Of a stretch of 64,000 nt of DNA, positions 26,407 to 35,572 are shown piece after piece. The notes beneath the pieces are model-generated. The model did not search any database. It saw nothing but the letters and a program-made list of their open reading frames with translations, and had not been told where the DNA came from. Position 1 is the first letter of the stretch; each line of letters opens with the position of its first letter. The translations under genes and the position numbers were made by a program. This DNA comes from Thalassospira sp. MCCC 1A03138 (lineage in GTDB: Bacteria; Pseudomonadota; Alphaproteobacteria; Rhodospirillales; Thalassospiraceae). The stretch lies in assembly GCF_002115785.1 (NCBI RefSeq), contig NZ_JFJY01000003.1, positions 310,001 through 374,000 on the forward strand, written 5' to 3'.

Positions 26407-28421
26407 AATGCTTGTCCAAGGCTAAGATAAATCTGGAAATCGTCGTCAACATTGTCACGCTTATCAAGCGGCACGGCGACGTCAAAACGCAACGGCCCGA
26501 CCGCCGTATAATACCGGAAACCAAGCCCCGCCGCCCAAAGCAGATCAAGGTCTTCGGGGTCACTTGCCTCAAACACGTTGCCGCCTTCGATGAATGGCAC
26601 GATGCCAAAACTTTCCGTCACACGCGCCCGGAATTCGACCCCGGCCTCAAGCACCGAACGCCCGCCAAGCGGATCACCATCCTCATCAAGCGGCCCGACT
26701 TTCTGATATTCGTAACCGCGAACCGATCCACCACCACCGGAATAGAACCGTTTGTTGGCCGGAAGATCCGATCTGTCTTCGCCAATAATCATCCCCGCAC
26801 GCCCCCGCCCCGCAAGGACATAATCGCCTTCTTCGTCAAAGGCGAAATATTGCGATCCGTTCAATGAAACGGATGTGAATTGTGCGCTTGGACCGCTCAG
26901 ACTGGTATAGGGCGACACATTGAATTCAAGCCGGTTGCCCTCGGTCGGATCAAGCGGATTATCCGTGCTGTCACGCCGCAAAATCCCCCGCAAACCACCC
27001 AGATAGAATTCTTCATTGGGCGAATCCGCACCGGTAAGGTTGGAATATTCTGCCGTCGGGCCAAGCGTGACAGACCAGTAATCACCAAACTTGCGTTCGA
27101 CCCCGACAAAGCTTTCGACCAGTTCGCCGTCATAGGCATCCGTGCTGTAATTCTTGGCCGACCCATCCGCCACAAGCGCCTGACGACGCTTAAGGAATTG
27201 CGGTTTGCGGAATGTTGCCTCAAGCCCCTGGCTTTGTCCCGAACCTTCGATACCAAGTCTGAGCCGTTCACCCGCCCCGAACAGATTGCGGTTTTCCCAG
27301 AACGCATTCGCCCCCGGCCCTTCGGCAGTTGAAAAATCAACCCCGCCACCAATCGTACGATGTTTGCGTTCGTGCACTTCGATCTCGACGGGGATTTCAC
27401 CATTTTCGGCAACCGGCCCGACCGGTTTGACGATCACGCTGTCAAACAGGTTCGATTGCGCCAGATCGCGGCGCGTCGTTTTGACTTCTTCGGGGGAATA
27501 TTTCTGCCCTGGTTTCCAACTGCGATAACCGGCGATGAAATCCTCATCAACACTTTCTGCCCCTTTGACATTGACCTTGCCAAAATTGGCTTGCGCACCG
27601 GTGATCAGCTCATAGGTCACCGAAATGGTCTTTTCGGTGGTATTTGCAATTACGGTTCGCTGGCCCGCTTCCACCAATGGATAACCTCGATCACGCATGA
27701 TATCGACGGCATATTGTTCGGCCAGAATAATCGGATCTGCGGCTGCACGCTGTCCAAGGTGCAAATTTGACCGCTCAAGCTCCTCATCCGTGGCCTCGCG
27801 TTTGGTCGTATGATCCGGACGGACAATTGAAAATTTCACTTCAGACAAAAGATAGGGCTGCTTGACATCGACCACATAAACTAAGTCGACCGGATCGGGT
27901 TGTTCCCCACCTGCCGGTGCGCCAGCAGCCGGCTCGCTTGTCGCGCTGACAACGTCATCGCCATCGCCGCCATTTTCGTCGTCCGATATGTTCGGATCAT
28001 CGGGTTCTGCCTTGCGGATATTGAACGCGACCTGCCCGTCATAAAACCCGAAGGCCCGCAAAACGGTCTCGAACCGCTCCACATCATCCTCGGCCCGGCG
28101 TTCAAGCCCGGCAAGTGATGGCGTGGGACGCGATTGCAACCGGATTGATGTGCTGACTTCGCGCAACGCATTGATCAGTTTTTCTTCCTGCGGATCAATG
28201 CCTTCGATCTTGACCTGATAGGGAACTTTGGCACCTAGCGCATCCTGCGCCGCACTATCGCTGTCCTTACCGAAACCAAGTTCGGATAGAACGCCATCGC
28301 CCGAACATCCCGAAACCGCCGTCCCCATCAACAGAACAGACACAACACCAATGCCACGCAGTCTGGATTTGCGGTTGTAGCGTTTACCCCTGTTGGCCAA
28401 AGACGTCCCCAATATTTTCAC
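26403..28421 (-). CDS. tamA: Outer-membrane assembly protein TamA (Omp85), with lipobox
   Basis: A 672-residue Omp85 protein. POTRA-like segments occupy about 70-350 and include a low-complexity acidic insert (about 145-180, rich in D, E, G). A 16-strand barrel follows, with the RFYSGGGGSVRGYEYQKVGP loop, the hallmark (V)RGY motif of lid-lock loop 6, and a C-terminal aromatic strand (FQIYLSLGQAF). The N-terminus is basic (RKSRLRG), then hydrophobic, then a lipobox VSGC with Cys39 and Ser at +2, so it is predicted to be a lipoprotein. It is translationally coupled to tamB. Confidence 0.93.
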   Translation of the reverse strand: MKILGTSLANRGKRYNRKSRLRGIGVVSVLLMGTAVSGCSGDGVLSELGFGKDSDSAAQDALGAKVPYQVKIEGIDPQEEKLINALREVSTSIRLQSRPTPSLAGLERRAEDDVERFETVLRAFGFYDGQVAFNIRKAEPDDPNISDDENGGDGDDVVSATSEPAAGAPAGGEQPDPVDLVYVVDVKQPYLLSEVKFSIVRPDHTTKREATDEELERSNLHLGQRAAADPIILAEQYAVDIMRDRGYPLVEAGQRTVIANTTEKTISVTYELITGAQANFGKVNVKGAESVDEDFIAGYRSWKPGQKYSPEEVKTTRRDLAQSNLFDSVIVKPVGPVAENGEIPVEIEVHERKHRTIGGGVDFSTAEGPGANAFWENRNLFGAGERLRLGIEGSGQSQGLEATFRKPQFLKRRQALVADGSAKNYSTDAYDGELVESFVGVERKFGDYWSVTLGPTAEYSNLTGADSPNEEFYLGGLRGILRRDSTDNPLDPTEGNRLEFNVSPYTSLSGPSAQFTSVSLNGSQYFAFDEEGDYVLAGRGRAGMIIGEDRSDLPANKRFYSGGGGSVRGYEYQKVGPLDEDGDPLGGRSVLEAGVEFRARVTESFGIVPFIEGGNVFEASDPEDLDLLWAAGLGFRYYTAVGPLRFDVAVPLDKRDNVDDDFQIYLSLGQAF

Positions 28422-28671
28422 TCTGTCCCGATAGACTTATTTAACGGTTGGCCGCATTTTCGCGCAGACCAATCCGTTTATTGTTTTAAGCCACTTGCCA
28501 AGCGTCTACCATATTTTCATTCTATACGCAGGTCGAAGACACCAAGGATCAGACAGCATGAAAAAATGGCATGGCTGTGATCGTTAAACGCACTTGTCAT
28601 AAAAATGTGCCAGCCTTACTCGAAGTTGAAAGCAATTTTTGCTGCTGCCACCCAAAAGCCGGAGGCCCCAC

Positions 28672-30645
28672 GTGAATTCGAACGCGACATCAAATTTCTC
28701 CCTGCCCGTCATCATCCGCACAGCAACCCGGTCCGATCTGGATGGCCTGTGCGCCCTTGAAGCTGGCAGCTTCACCAGCGATACGATTTCACGATCGGGC
28801 TTTTCACGCTTCCTGCGCCAATCTTCCGCCCGCCTTCTGGTCGCCGATGCCGGCGAAAGCGGCAAACCCGACATTGTCGGCTATGGCCTGCTTTTGCTGC
28901 GCGCCAATACGACAACCGCACGCATTTATTCGCTGGCGATTTCCGATAAATGGCGTGGCAAGGGCCTTGGCACCCAACTTCTGGCCGGGCTTGAAAACCT
29001 GGCGATTGATGCCGGATGTGTGCGTATCCGCCTTGAAGTGCGCGTTGAAAACAGCAATGCCCGCAATCTTTATGACCGCCACGGCTATCAACAGATTGCC
29101 GATCTGCCCGGCTATTACGAAGACGGTGCCGATGGCATTCGCCTGCAACATGATCTGTATGACATCCCGACCGAACGATCCCCCGCGGTCGCAACCGGTG
29201 CGCCGCTGATCCTTGTCGACCGGTTGAAAGATTTGCCGTTTCAGGTCCCCGGCGCACGCATCATGCGGGTGCGCGAATATCTTGCGCTTGATCATGGGGT
29301 GCGTAACCGCCGTGTCATCAACCTGTGCCAGTCCTATGAATATCTGTCACGCGGTTATTATTGCAGCTTGCTTGCCGCCGCACGCAGCGAACGCGTAATC
29401 CCCGAAGCAGACGTCCTTCTTGATCTGAACTGGAAACGGCTGCAAAAAACCGCACGCGCGGAAATGAGCCCGCAAATCGTCGAGGCCTTGGCCAAACCGG
29501 GCGATCACCCGACGAAGATCGACGTATTCTTTGGCCGCACCGTCGATAAACGCTTCCGCGATATCGCTCAACGCGCCTTTGACCAGTTCCGCTGTCCTAT
29601 CCTGCGTCTGCATCTGAACCCGTCGGACAAGAAAATCCTGCGCGAAATCGAAGCCCCGGCACTAAGCCAACTGGGTGCCGAAGACCTGCCCGCATTCGAA
29701 AGCGCCATCCGTGCCTATCTGCGCGGTCGCGTGCGCAAACCGGCATCTGGCGGCAACCCGCCAAGCGCGCTGGTGGCGATCCTGCATGATCCCGATGCGG
29801 TCCTGCCGCCATCCGATAGTGATGCATTGGCCCTGTTCATTCAGGCCGCCTCCGACCTTGGTGCCAAGGCCGAACTGATCACGGCCAAGGATTTCCATCA
29901 CCTGTCGGAATTTGATGCGCTGCTGATCCGCGAAACCACCGCCCTTGATCATCACACCTATCGCTTTGCCAAACGGGCGCGCAAGGAAGGCATTCCGGTG
30001 ATTGACGATCCGGACTCAATCCTGCGCTGCACGAACAAGGTGTATCTTGCCGAATTGCTGCGTACGCACCGTATTCCGGCCCCGCGCAGCATGATTTTCG
30101 ATAAACGCCGCATTGCCGAAATCGGACAGCAATTCAGCTTCCCATCGGTGCTCAAGGTACCCGATGGCTGCTTCTCGCGCGGGGTGCGCAAGGTGAAATC
30201 ACCCGAACATCTGGCCGAAGTCGCGACCGAGATGTTCAAAAATTCCGAACTTCTCGTCATTCAGGAATATGTCGAAACCACCTTTGACTGGCGCATTGGC
30301 GTTCTGGGGGGCGAGCCACTATTTGCCAGCCGCTATTTCATGGCGCCGGGCCACTGGCAGATCGTCAAACACGAAGACGACGGCAAATCGTTCGAGGAAG
30401 GCGGCTTTGAAACCGTCGCCGTCGAAGATGCCCCGGCTGATATCGTTTCCACAGCCTTGGCTGCGGCCCGCCTGATGGGCGATGGTCTTTATGGTGTCGA
30501 TATGAAAGAAACCCCGCACGGCCCGATGGTGATCGAAGTCAACGACAACCCCAACATCGACGGCGGGGTCGAGGATGTCGTGCTCGGCATGGACCTGTAT
30601 CGCCGGATCATCGCCCACCTTCTGGGCAAGATCGCGCGTCCGTAA
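28672..30645 (+). CDS. GNAT acetyltransferase fused to RimK-like ATP-grasp ligase
   Basis: About 657 residues. GTG 28672 is used because GGAGG (28661-28665) precedes it by 6 bases. Residues about 12-155 are a GNAT domain (acetyl-CoA loop WRGKGLGTQLLAGLE). A middle segment (about 180-345) corresponds to the RimK-associated N-terminal region. An ATP-grasp ligase (about 390-655) follows, with VLKVPDGCFSRGVRKV for ATP, IQEYVETTFDWRIGVLGG and the metal-binding MVIEVNDNPNIDGG. ATP-grasp enzymes of this class join an amino acid to a carboxylate through an acyl phosphate. The convergent neighbour is a GNAT/C39-like peptidase, a recurring partner. The product is unknown. Confidence 0.88.
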   Translation: MNSNATSNFSLPVIIRTATRSDLDGLCALEAGSFTSDTISRSGFSRFLRQSSARLLVADAGESGKPDIVGYGLLLLRANTTTARIYSLAISDKWRGKGLGTQLLAGLENLAIDAGCVRIRLEVRVENSNARNLYDRHGYQQIADLPGYYEDGADGIRLQHDLYDIPTERSPAVATGAPLILVDRLKDLPFQVPGARIMRVREYLALDHGVRNRRVINLCQSYEYLSRGYYCSLLAAARSERVIPEADVLLDLNWKRLQKTARAEMSPQIVEALAKPGDHPTKIDVFFGRTVDKRFRDIAQRAFDQFRCPILRLHLNPSDKKILREIEAPALSQLGAEDLPAFESAIRAYLRGRVRKPASGGNPPSALVAILHDPDAVLPPSDSDALALFIQAASDLGAKAELITAKDFHHLSEFDALLIRETTALDHHTYRFAKRARKEGIPVIDDPDSILRCTNKVYLAELLRTHRIPAPRSMIFDKRRIAEIGQQFSFPSVLKVPDGCFSRGVRKVKSPEHLAEVATEMFKNSELLVIQEYVETTFDWRIGVLGGEPLFASRYFMAPGHWQIVKHEDDGKSFEEGGFETVAVEDAPADIVSTALAAARLMGDGLYGVDMKETPHGPMVIEVNDNPNIDGGVEDVVLGMDLYRRIIAHLLGKIARP

Positions 30646-30665
30646 TGCATTCCAATCAAAATGAC

Positions 30666-30690
30666 AAAGGGCCGGTTTATCCGGCCCTTT
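30666..30690. terminator. Bidirectional terminator between convergent GNAT fusions
   Basis: AAAGGGCCGG (30666-30675) and CCGGCCCTTT (30681-30690) form a 10-bp stem with a 5-base loop, followed by a T run on the plus strand. It overlaps the stop codon of the minus-strand gene. Confidence 0.9.
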
Positions 30691-31789
30691 TTTCAATAAA
30701 TACCGCCGCCTGCAGCTTGTCCCGGCCATAACGAACCATAAGGTCAAACTCGTTGCGCAGGATCGGTGTCGATACGCAATCGCTGCCGCTGAACGGTTCG
30801 TGATCTTCGCCAATATCCGGATCGGTGACATAGACATAGCGGTCATCAAAACCCGAAACCACGACCCAGTGCGGGATTTTATCGCCGTAAATACGATACT
30901 GGCTGATCAGGACAAGCGCGATCTTGCCCTGTTTTGACCGCTCTTCGATCTCGGCAATGCTGAACGGCCCGGTGGTTACCGGAATACCGGCCTCGCGTGC
31001 CTGCCGGGCGAAATCATAATGCACCAGCTCGACAACTTCGCGGTTTTTGGGTTTACGCACCGTATCAACAAAAAGCGGCCCGTCACGGCTGCTTAAAACC
31101 TCGACATCAAATCCGCGTTTATGCGCCGCCAGTCCAAGGCCAAGCGGCCCGCAGCCGCCATGCCCCGATGTCATGAATACCGTGGTTGCCTCACGCCAAA
31201 GCGCAATTTCCTGATTGCGATCCATTTCGACATTGGGATCAAGCGCATTCATCGCCATCATCAATGCCGCCGGTCCACAGGTGAATGGCATGGTCTGGTG
31301 ATAAAAATGGATCGGCGATGGCCGACGCAGGGATTGCGGCACCAGAACACGTTCCATGCGCAGCGCGTCGGAATGATCGGGATAATAATCGGGATACAGG
31401 GCAAATTCGCGATATCCCGCCGCCTTGAACAATCCAATCGCCGTTTCGTTACCCGGGTTGACTTCAAGCCGCAGGATCGGGGCCCCGAAATCAAGGCTGA
31501 GTTCCTCGGCCCGGGTCAGGAGTGCCCGGCCGATCCCATGCCCGCGGTGCGCATCAAGGACCGCCATGGAATAAAGCCGTGCCATCGCGACGTTGGATCG
31601 GAAAATCACCAGGGCATAGCCGACAACCGCGCCATCGCGTTCGGCAACACAAAGGCGCGCCGTCTCGCTGCCCAGGAAACGCTTGAAAGCGCGGCGCGAC
31701 AGACGGTCGATCAAAAAGGATTGGTTTTCGATGGCACAAAGGGCATCCAGATCGCCCTCGACCGCCATACGAAGTGATAAGTCGCTCAA
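30677..31789 (-). CDS. GNAT acetyltransferase fused to C39-like cysteine peptidase
   Basis: About 370 residues. TTG 31789 is preferred because GAAGG lies 7 bases before it; GTG 31807 is the alternative. Residues about 1-145 form a GNAT domain (HRGHGIGRALLTRAEEL). The remainder is a papain-like C39 peptidase: nucleophile Cys in PFTCGPAALMMAMNAL (about 171), His in KIPHWVVVSGFDD, Asp in YVTDPDIGE. Unlike bacteriocin exporters it has no ABC or membrane part, so it would act in the cytoplasm. Both proteins of this convergent pair begin with related GNAT domains, which argues for shared work on one small peptide or modified protein. Confidence 0.86.
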   Translation of the reverse strand: MSDLSLRMAVEGDLDALCAIENQSFLIDRLSRRAFKRFLGSETARLCVAERDGAVVGYALVIFRSNVAMARLYSMAVLDAHRGHGIGRALLTRAEELSLDFGAPILRLEVNPGNETAIGLFKAAGYREFALYPDYYPDHSDALRMERVLVPQSLRRPSPIHFYHQTMPFTCGPAALMMAMNALDPNVEMDRNQEIALWREATTVFMTSGHGGCGPLGLGLAAHKRGFDVEVLSSRDGPLFVDTVRKPKNREVVELVHYDFARQAREAGIPVTTGPFSIAEIEERSKQGKIALVLISQYRIYGDKIPHWVVVSGFDDRYVYVTDPDIGEDHEPFSGSDCVSTPILRNEFDLMVRYGRDKLQAAVFIEKRAG

Positions 31790-31901
31790 AACGGCACCTT
31801 CAAACACATGGCATGCGCGCCATTGTCGCGCGCCGTGACCATATCGTTCTAATCCCTCGAAACTTAAAGTGCAATTTTGGCAGATGTGTCACGCAAAAAC
31901 G

Positions 31902-33665
31902 CTATCCTGCCTCTACGGTCGCGATGCCGTCGCCATCCTGATCCGGGTTGATGATCATTGGGTCAAGGGCGGCAATCGCGGCATATTGGGATAAAAACAC
32001 CTGCCCGCTCAGATGCGATAAAAACGCGGTGCGCGCCAACCGGTCCATCACCGGTCCCTTGACCTCAGATAGATGGAATTTAACCCCGGCATCGCGCAGA
32101 CGCAGATTGATATCTTCAAGGCTTTCAAGACCGCTAGCGTCAATTTCATTAATCGCCGGACACATCAAAATCACATGCGCCAAACCCGGATTCTTCGCCA
32201 CCAGATCATAAATCCGGTCTTCCAGATAACGACTATTGGCAAAATAAAGACTTTCATCGGGGCGCACCGTCAAAACCCGCGTGCCGGTCAAAACCTGATG
32301 ACGATGGATATTGCGAAAATGTTCGGTTCCAGGCACCAGACCGACCACCGCAATATGCGGGCGGCTGGTGTGATGCAGATGCAAAATGATCGACAGCAGC
32401 ACACCGCTGATCACCCCCGGCTCGACACCAAACAAAAGCGTTACGGCAATGGTTGCCATCATCGCGCTGAAATCGCGTTTCGAATAAACCCAGACCCGCC
32501 GGATCGCCGCAATATCCACAAGACTTAATACCGCGACAATGATGGTTGCGGCCAATGTCGCATGCGGCAGAAAATACAAAAGCGGCGTTAAGAAAAATGT
32601 CGCCGCCCCAATCGCAATCGCGGTTATCAAACCGGCGGCGGGTGTTTGCGCCCCGGCATCGAAATTCACCACCGACCGGGCAAACCCGCCCGTCACCGGA
32701 TATCCGCCCGAAAAACCGGCGGCGATGTTCGATGCGCCAAGGGCAATCAATTCCTGATCGGGAACAATGCGCTGGCGGCGCTTGGCCGCCAATGTCTGGG
32801 CAACCGAAACCGATTCAACAAATCCGATCACGCTGATCAGCAATGCCGGCACCACAAATTGCACGACAAGTTCCGGATCAAAGGATGGGATCGACAGCCC
32901 TGGAAACCCGACCGGAACATCGCCGACAATCCGCACGCCCACCGCCGCCAGATCAAACTGCCAGACCAGCCACGTTGTGACGATCACCACCAGAACCGGC
33001 CCGGCCTTGGTCAAGAACGACGCCCAAACCCTGGCCATCCCCAACCGCACCAGAAGCGCCCCCATCGACATCCGCACCCAAAACAGGAAAATCAGGCTGC
33101 CAATCCCGATCAAAACCGTCGAAAGGTTGCTGTCTGCAACGGATCGCACAATCGCAGTCGCGGTTTGCATCGCATTTCCCGACGGGATCTGAAGGCCCAG
33201 AATATGGCGCATCTGCCCCAACGCAATCAGGATGCCCGATGCGGTAATGAAACCTGATATGACCGGATGGCTCAAAAAGCTGGCCAGAAATCCCAAACGG
33301 AAAATCCCCATCGCCAGCAACATCAAACCCGACATCACCGCCAATGTCACCGCCGCCATCAAGGCATTAACGCCCTCGGGCAATTGTGCCGCCCCAATGG
33401 TCGATGCCGTCATCAATGAAATGACCGCAACCGGCCCGACGGCCAAGGCACGGGACGTGCCAAACACCGCATAGGCAATCAATGGCAGGATGGAGGCATA
33501 AAGCCCGACTTCGGGCGGCAATCCCGCCAGCATCGCATAAGCCAGACTTTGCGGGATCAACATTACCGTCACGATCACCGCCGCCGTCATATCGTTGGCG
33601 GCGTCGTGCCGGTTATAGGTCCGTCCCCAGTCGAGGATCGGAAAATAACGGTGCAACCGTTTCAC
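31902..33665 (-). CDS. SulP family anion transporter with STAS domain
   Basis: About 587 residues, with 10-14 hydrophobic helices. The SulP signature region (NDMTAAVIVTVMLIPQSLAYAMLAGLPPEVGLYAS) is near the start. The C-terminal cytoplasmic STAS domain (about 440-560) has ILMCPAINEIDASGLESLEDI. GTG 33665 is chosen since GGAG precedes it by 8 bases; the GTG at 33674 lies inside that site. SulP proteins carry sulfate, bicarbonate or dicarboxylates. As the last gene of a persulfide-oxidising unit, export of sulfite or sulfate made by the dioxygenase is a reasonable inference. Confidence 0.88.
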   Translation of the reverse strand: MKRLHRYFPILDWGRTYNRHDAANDMTAAVIVTVMLIPQSLAYAMLAGLPPEVGLYASILPLIAYAVFGTSRALAVGPVAVISLMTASTIGAAQLPEGVNALMAAVTLAVMSGLMLLAMGIFRLGFLASFLSHPVISGFITASGILIALGQMRHILGLQIPSGNAMQTATAIVRSVADSNLSTVLIGIGSLIFLFWVRMSMGALLVRLGMARVWASFLTKAGPVLVVIVTTWLVWQFDLAAVGVRIVGDVPVGFPGLSIPSFDPELVVQFVVPALLISVIGFVESVSVAQTLAAKRRQRIVPDQELIALGASNIAAGFSGGYPVTGGFARSVVNFDAGAQTPAAGLITAIAIGAATFFLTPLLYFLPHATLAATIIVAVLSLVDIAAIRRVWVYSKRDFSAMMATIAVTLLFGVEPGVISGVLLSIILHLHHTSRPHIAVVGLVPGTEHFRNIHRHQVLTGTRVLTVRPDESLYFANSRYLEDRIYDLVAKNPGLAHVILMCPAINEIDASGLESLEDINLRLRDAGVKFHLSEVKGPVMDRLARTAFLSHLSGQVFLSQYAAIAALDPMIINPDQDGDGIATVEAG

Positions 33666-33738
33666 ATTCGGCACTCCGGGGCATCAAGGCCACAAATCAC
33701 GTCGGCCCGTTTCCGCCAATGGCTACACCGCTGGATCA

Positions 33739-34167
33739 TCAGCTCCGTGCGGCGATCCGCGGTGCCAGACCAGACATGTCATACCCCGCATCCGCAGCCG
33801 TTTTGACAATATCCTCGACCGGCATCTTCCCGGCATTGGCAAGCGACCACAAAATCGTGCAGCGCGTTCCGGTCCGGCAATAGGCAAACACCGGTTTGGG
33901 AGCTTCGTTTAACGCCTTGGCAAAGGCATCGGCATCGCCGTCCTGCACATTGCCACTCATCACGGGCTGAAACACCGCCGTAAGGCCAAGTTCCTCGGCG
34001 CGCGCCTTGACCGCACTAAACGGTGGCTGGCCGGGATCTTCATTGTCCGGCCGGTTACAAATGATCGTCTTGAAACCGGCTTGGGCAATGTGATCCAGTG
34101 CCTCAATCGGCATCTGGGGCGATACGGTAAGATCGTCATTCAGGCGTTTCATCGTCCTTGCATCCAT
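33739..34167 (-). CDS. DUF442/TIGR01244 sulfurtransferase-like protein
   Basis: About 142 residues with a dual-specificity-phosphatase fold. The active-site loop FAYCRTGTRCTILW holds the catalytic Cys, and the N-terminus has LNDDLTVSPQMPIEAL. This domain is often fused to, or beside, persulfide dioxygenases (Blh proteins), where it is thought to pass sulfane sulfur. The start is uncertain: ATG 34167, ATG 34152 and a TTG overlapping the upstream stop (34203) are all possible. It lies between the MBL hydrolase and SulP genes on the same strand. Confidence 0.85.
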   Translation of the reverse strand: MDARTMKRLNDDLTVSPQMPIEALDHIAQAGFKTIICNRPDNEDPGQPPFSAVKARAEELGLTAVFQPVMSGNVQDGDADAFAKALNEAPKPVFAYCRTGTRCTILWSLANAGKMPVEDIVKTAADAGYDMSGLAPRIAARS

Positions 34168-34199
34168 TCTTTCGCGTCGGAAACGTCCCGCCTTTGCCC

Positions 34200-35108
34200 T
34201 CAAAGGCTGTTAAGCGGAATCTTGAGATAACGGATGCCATTATCTTCGGCTGGTGGCAACTCCCCAGCGCGCATATTTACCTGAACCGATGGCAGGATCA
34301 GGCGCGGCATATCCAATGTCGCGTCCTTGGCCTTGCGCATTTTGGTGAATTGATCCTCACTGATACCTTCGCGGACATGGACATTATGGGCGCGTTCTTC
34401 GGCCACCGTGGTTTCCCAGATATAAATATCGCGCCCCGGTGCCTTGTAATCATGGCAAAGGAACATCCGTGTTTCTCCCGGAAGGGCCAGAATCTTTTGC
34501 ACCGACCGATAAAGTGTCGCCGCGTCCCCACCCGGAAAATCACATCTTGCGGTGCCAAAATCGGGCATGAACAACGTATCGCCGACAAAAACGCTATCAC
34601 CAATCACATAGGACATGCAGGCGGGTGTATGCCCTGGCGTATGCAGCGCACGCGCCGAAAGCCCGCCGATTTCAAACGTTTCCTCATCCTCGAACAGATG
34701 GTCGAACTGACTGCCGTCGCGCTGGAATTCCGTTCCGGCATTAAACACCTTGCCAAAAGTTTCCTGCACCACACTGATCTTTGATCCGATACCCATGCGC
34801 CCGCCCAGCTTGTCCTTCAAATACGGGGCCGCCGACAGATGATCGGCATGGACATGGGTTTCAAGTATCCATTGCACCGTAAGCCCTTCCTCGCGGACAA
34901 AGGCAACAATCGCATCGGCGGAAACGGTATTGGTCCGGCCACTTGCCGGGTCATAATCCAGAACCGAGTCAATAATCGCGCAACAACTGCTTTGCGGATC
35001 GCGCACCACATAGCTGATCGTAAAGGTCGCCTCGTCAAAAAATGCCTTCACCACCGGCATTTTCGATTTGTCCGCCCGAAGCGACGGTTTGCCTGATCCG
35101 ATACTCAT
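34200..35108 (-). CDS. MBL-fold persulfide dioxygenase-like hydrolase (ETHE1/Blh)
   Basis: A 302-residue metallo-beta-lactamase protein. The metal motif ETHVHADHLSAAPYLK (about 108), HTPGHTPACMSYV, and a distal FLCHDYKAPG histidine match the ETHE1/Blh group rather than glyoxalase II. These iron enzymes oxidise glutathione persulfide to sulfite. GGAGGAG lies just before the ATG. It is directly followed by the DUF442 sulfurtransferase-like gene and SulP, and preceded by a DUF2892 protein, the usual company of sulfide-detoxification operons. Confidence 0.88.
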   Translation of the reverse strand: MSIGSGKPSLRADKSKMPVVKAFFDEATFTISYVVRDPQSSCCAIIDSVLDYDPASGRTNTVSADAIVAFVREEGLTVQWILETHVHADHLSAAPYLKDKLGGRMGIGSKISVVQETFGKVFNAGTEFQRDGSQFDHLFEDEETFEIGGLSARALHTPGHTPACMSYVIGDSVFVGDTLFMPDFGTARCDFPGGDAATLYRSVQKILALPGETRMFLCHDYKAPGRDIYIWETTVAEERAHNVHVREGISEDQFTKMRKAKDATLDMPRLILPSVQVNMRAGELPPAEDNGIRYLKIPLNSL

Positions 35109-35142
35109 GCCACTCCTCCGGTATTGTCGGACGCCGATAATG

Positions 35143-35373
35143 CTAGTTCGTGGATGTCTGACAGGTGCAAATACCCAAAATGCGATACAGCAGGCAGAAT
35201 CGCATAACCCCGGTCAACAGGATGACCGCGCCCACAATCATCGCAAGCCAGCCAAAACCGCCAAGGGTGGCAAACGGACCGGCCTCGGTCGCAAGGATGA
35301 ACGGCAATACAATCAGTACAAGACCAAGGATGATCCGTACCACACGATCAAATGTTCCAACATTGGCTTTCAT
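35143..35373 (-). CDS. DUF2892 membrane protein (YgaP-type transmembrane domain)
   Basis: A 76-residue protein with two hydrophobic helices (about 12-28 and 36-58) and a short cysteine-bearing tail (CLLYRILGICTC). The N-terminal NVGTFDRVVRIILG is typical of DUF2892. In YgaP this domain anchors a rhodanese; stand-alone copies occur in persulfide operons. GGAG lies upstream of the ATG. It is the first gene of the sulfur unit, next to the AT-rich palindrome at 35421-35439. Confidence 0.87.
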   Translation of the reverse strand: MKANVGTFDRVVRIILGLVLIVLPFILATEAGPFATLGGFGWLAMIVGAVILLTGVMRFCLLYRILGICTCQTSTN

Positions 35374-35420
35374 CGCGAAACTCCGCTTTTTAAATGGATG
35401 AATAATCTCTGGCTCAAAGG

Positions 35421-35439
35421 TTATAATTAAATATTATAA
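35421..35439. promoter_or_regulatory. Palindromic operator upstream of persulfide operon
   Basis: TTATAAT-TAAAT-ATTATAA is a perfect inverted repeat with 7-bp arms and a 5-bp spacer. It lies 48 bases before the DUF2892 start in a very AT-rich stretch. The size and position fit an ArsR-family operator; sulfide operons of this type are controlled by BigR/SqrR-like ArsR proteins. No such regulator gene is in the window. Confidence 0.55.
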
Positions 35440-35572
35440 TAATCAAATGTAATTTTATCATTTTTTTGTGTTAAAAATGATCCATCGCAATGCAATGTAC
35501 AAAAGCGCCCGGTTGCGGTCCTTTCCCGCGCGTGCTAAGCCCCTCTCAAATCAAAATTTCTGGGGATGGATC

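Noticed and set aside
28558-28584. A 9-codon frame (MKKWHGCDR) that could be a leader peptide
   Set aside because: No attenuator structure or amino-acid bias follows it, and the downstream gene has its own strong ribosome site.
28422-28671. Possible small RNA or riboswitch between tamA and the GNAT/ATP-grasp gene
   Set aside because: No stable stem set or known riboswitch pattern could be made out; it is probably just two divergent promoters.
35374-35572. Thiamine (TPP) riboswitch before the TenA gene
   Set aside because: The conserved CTGAGA and THI-box stems were looked for and not seen.
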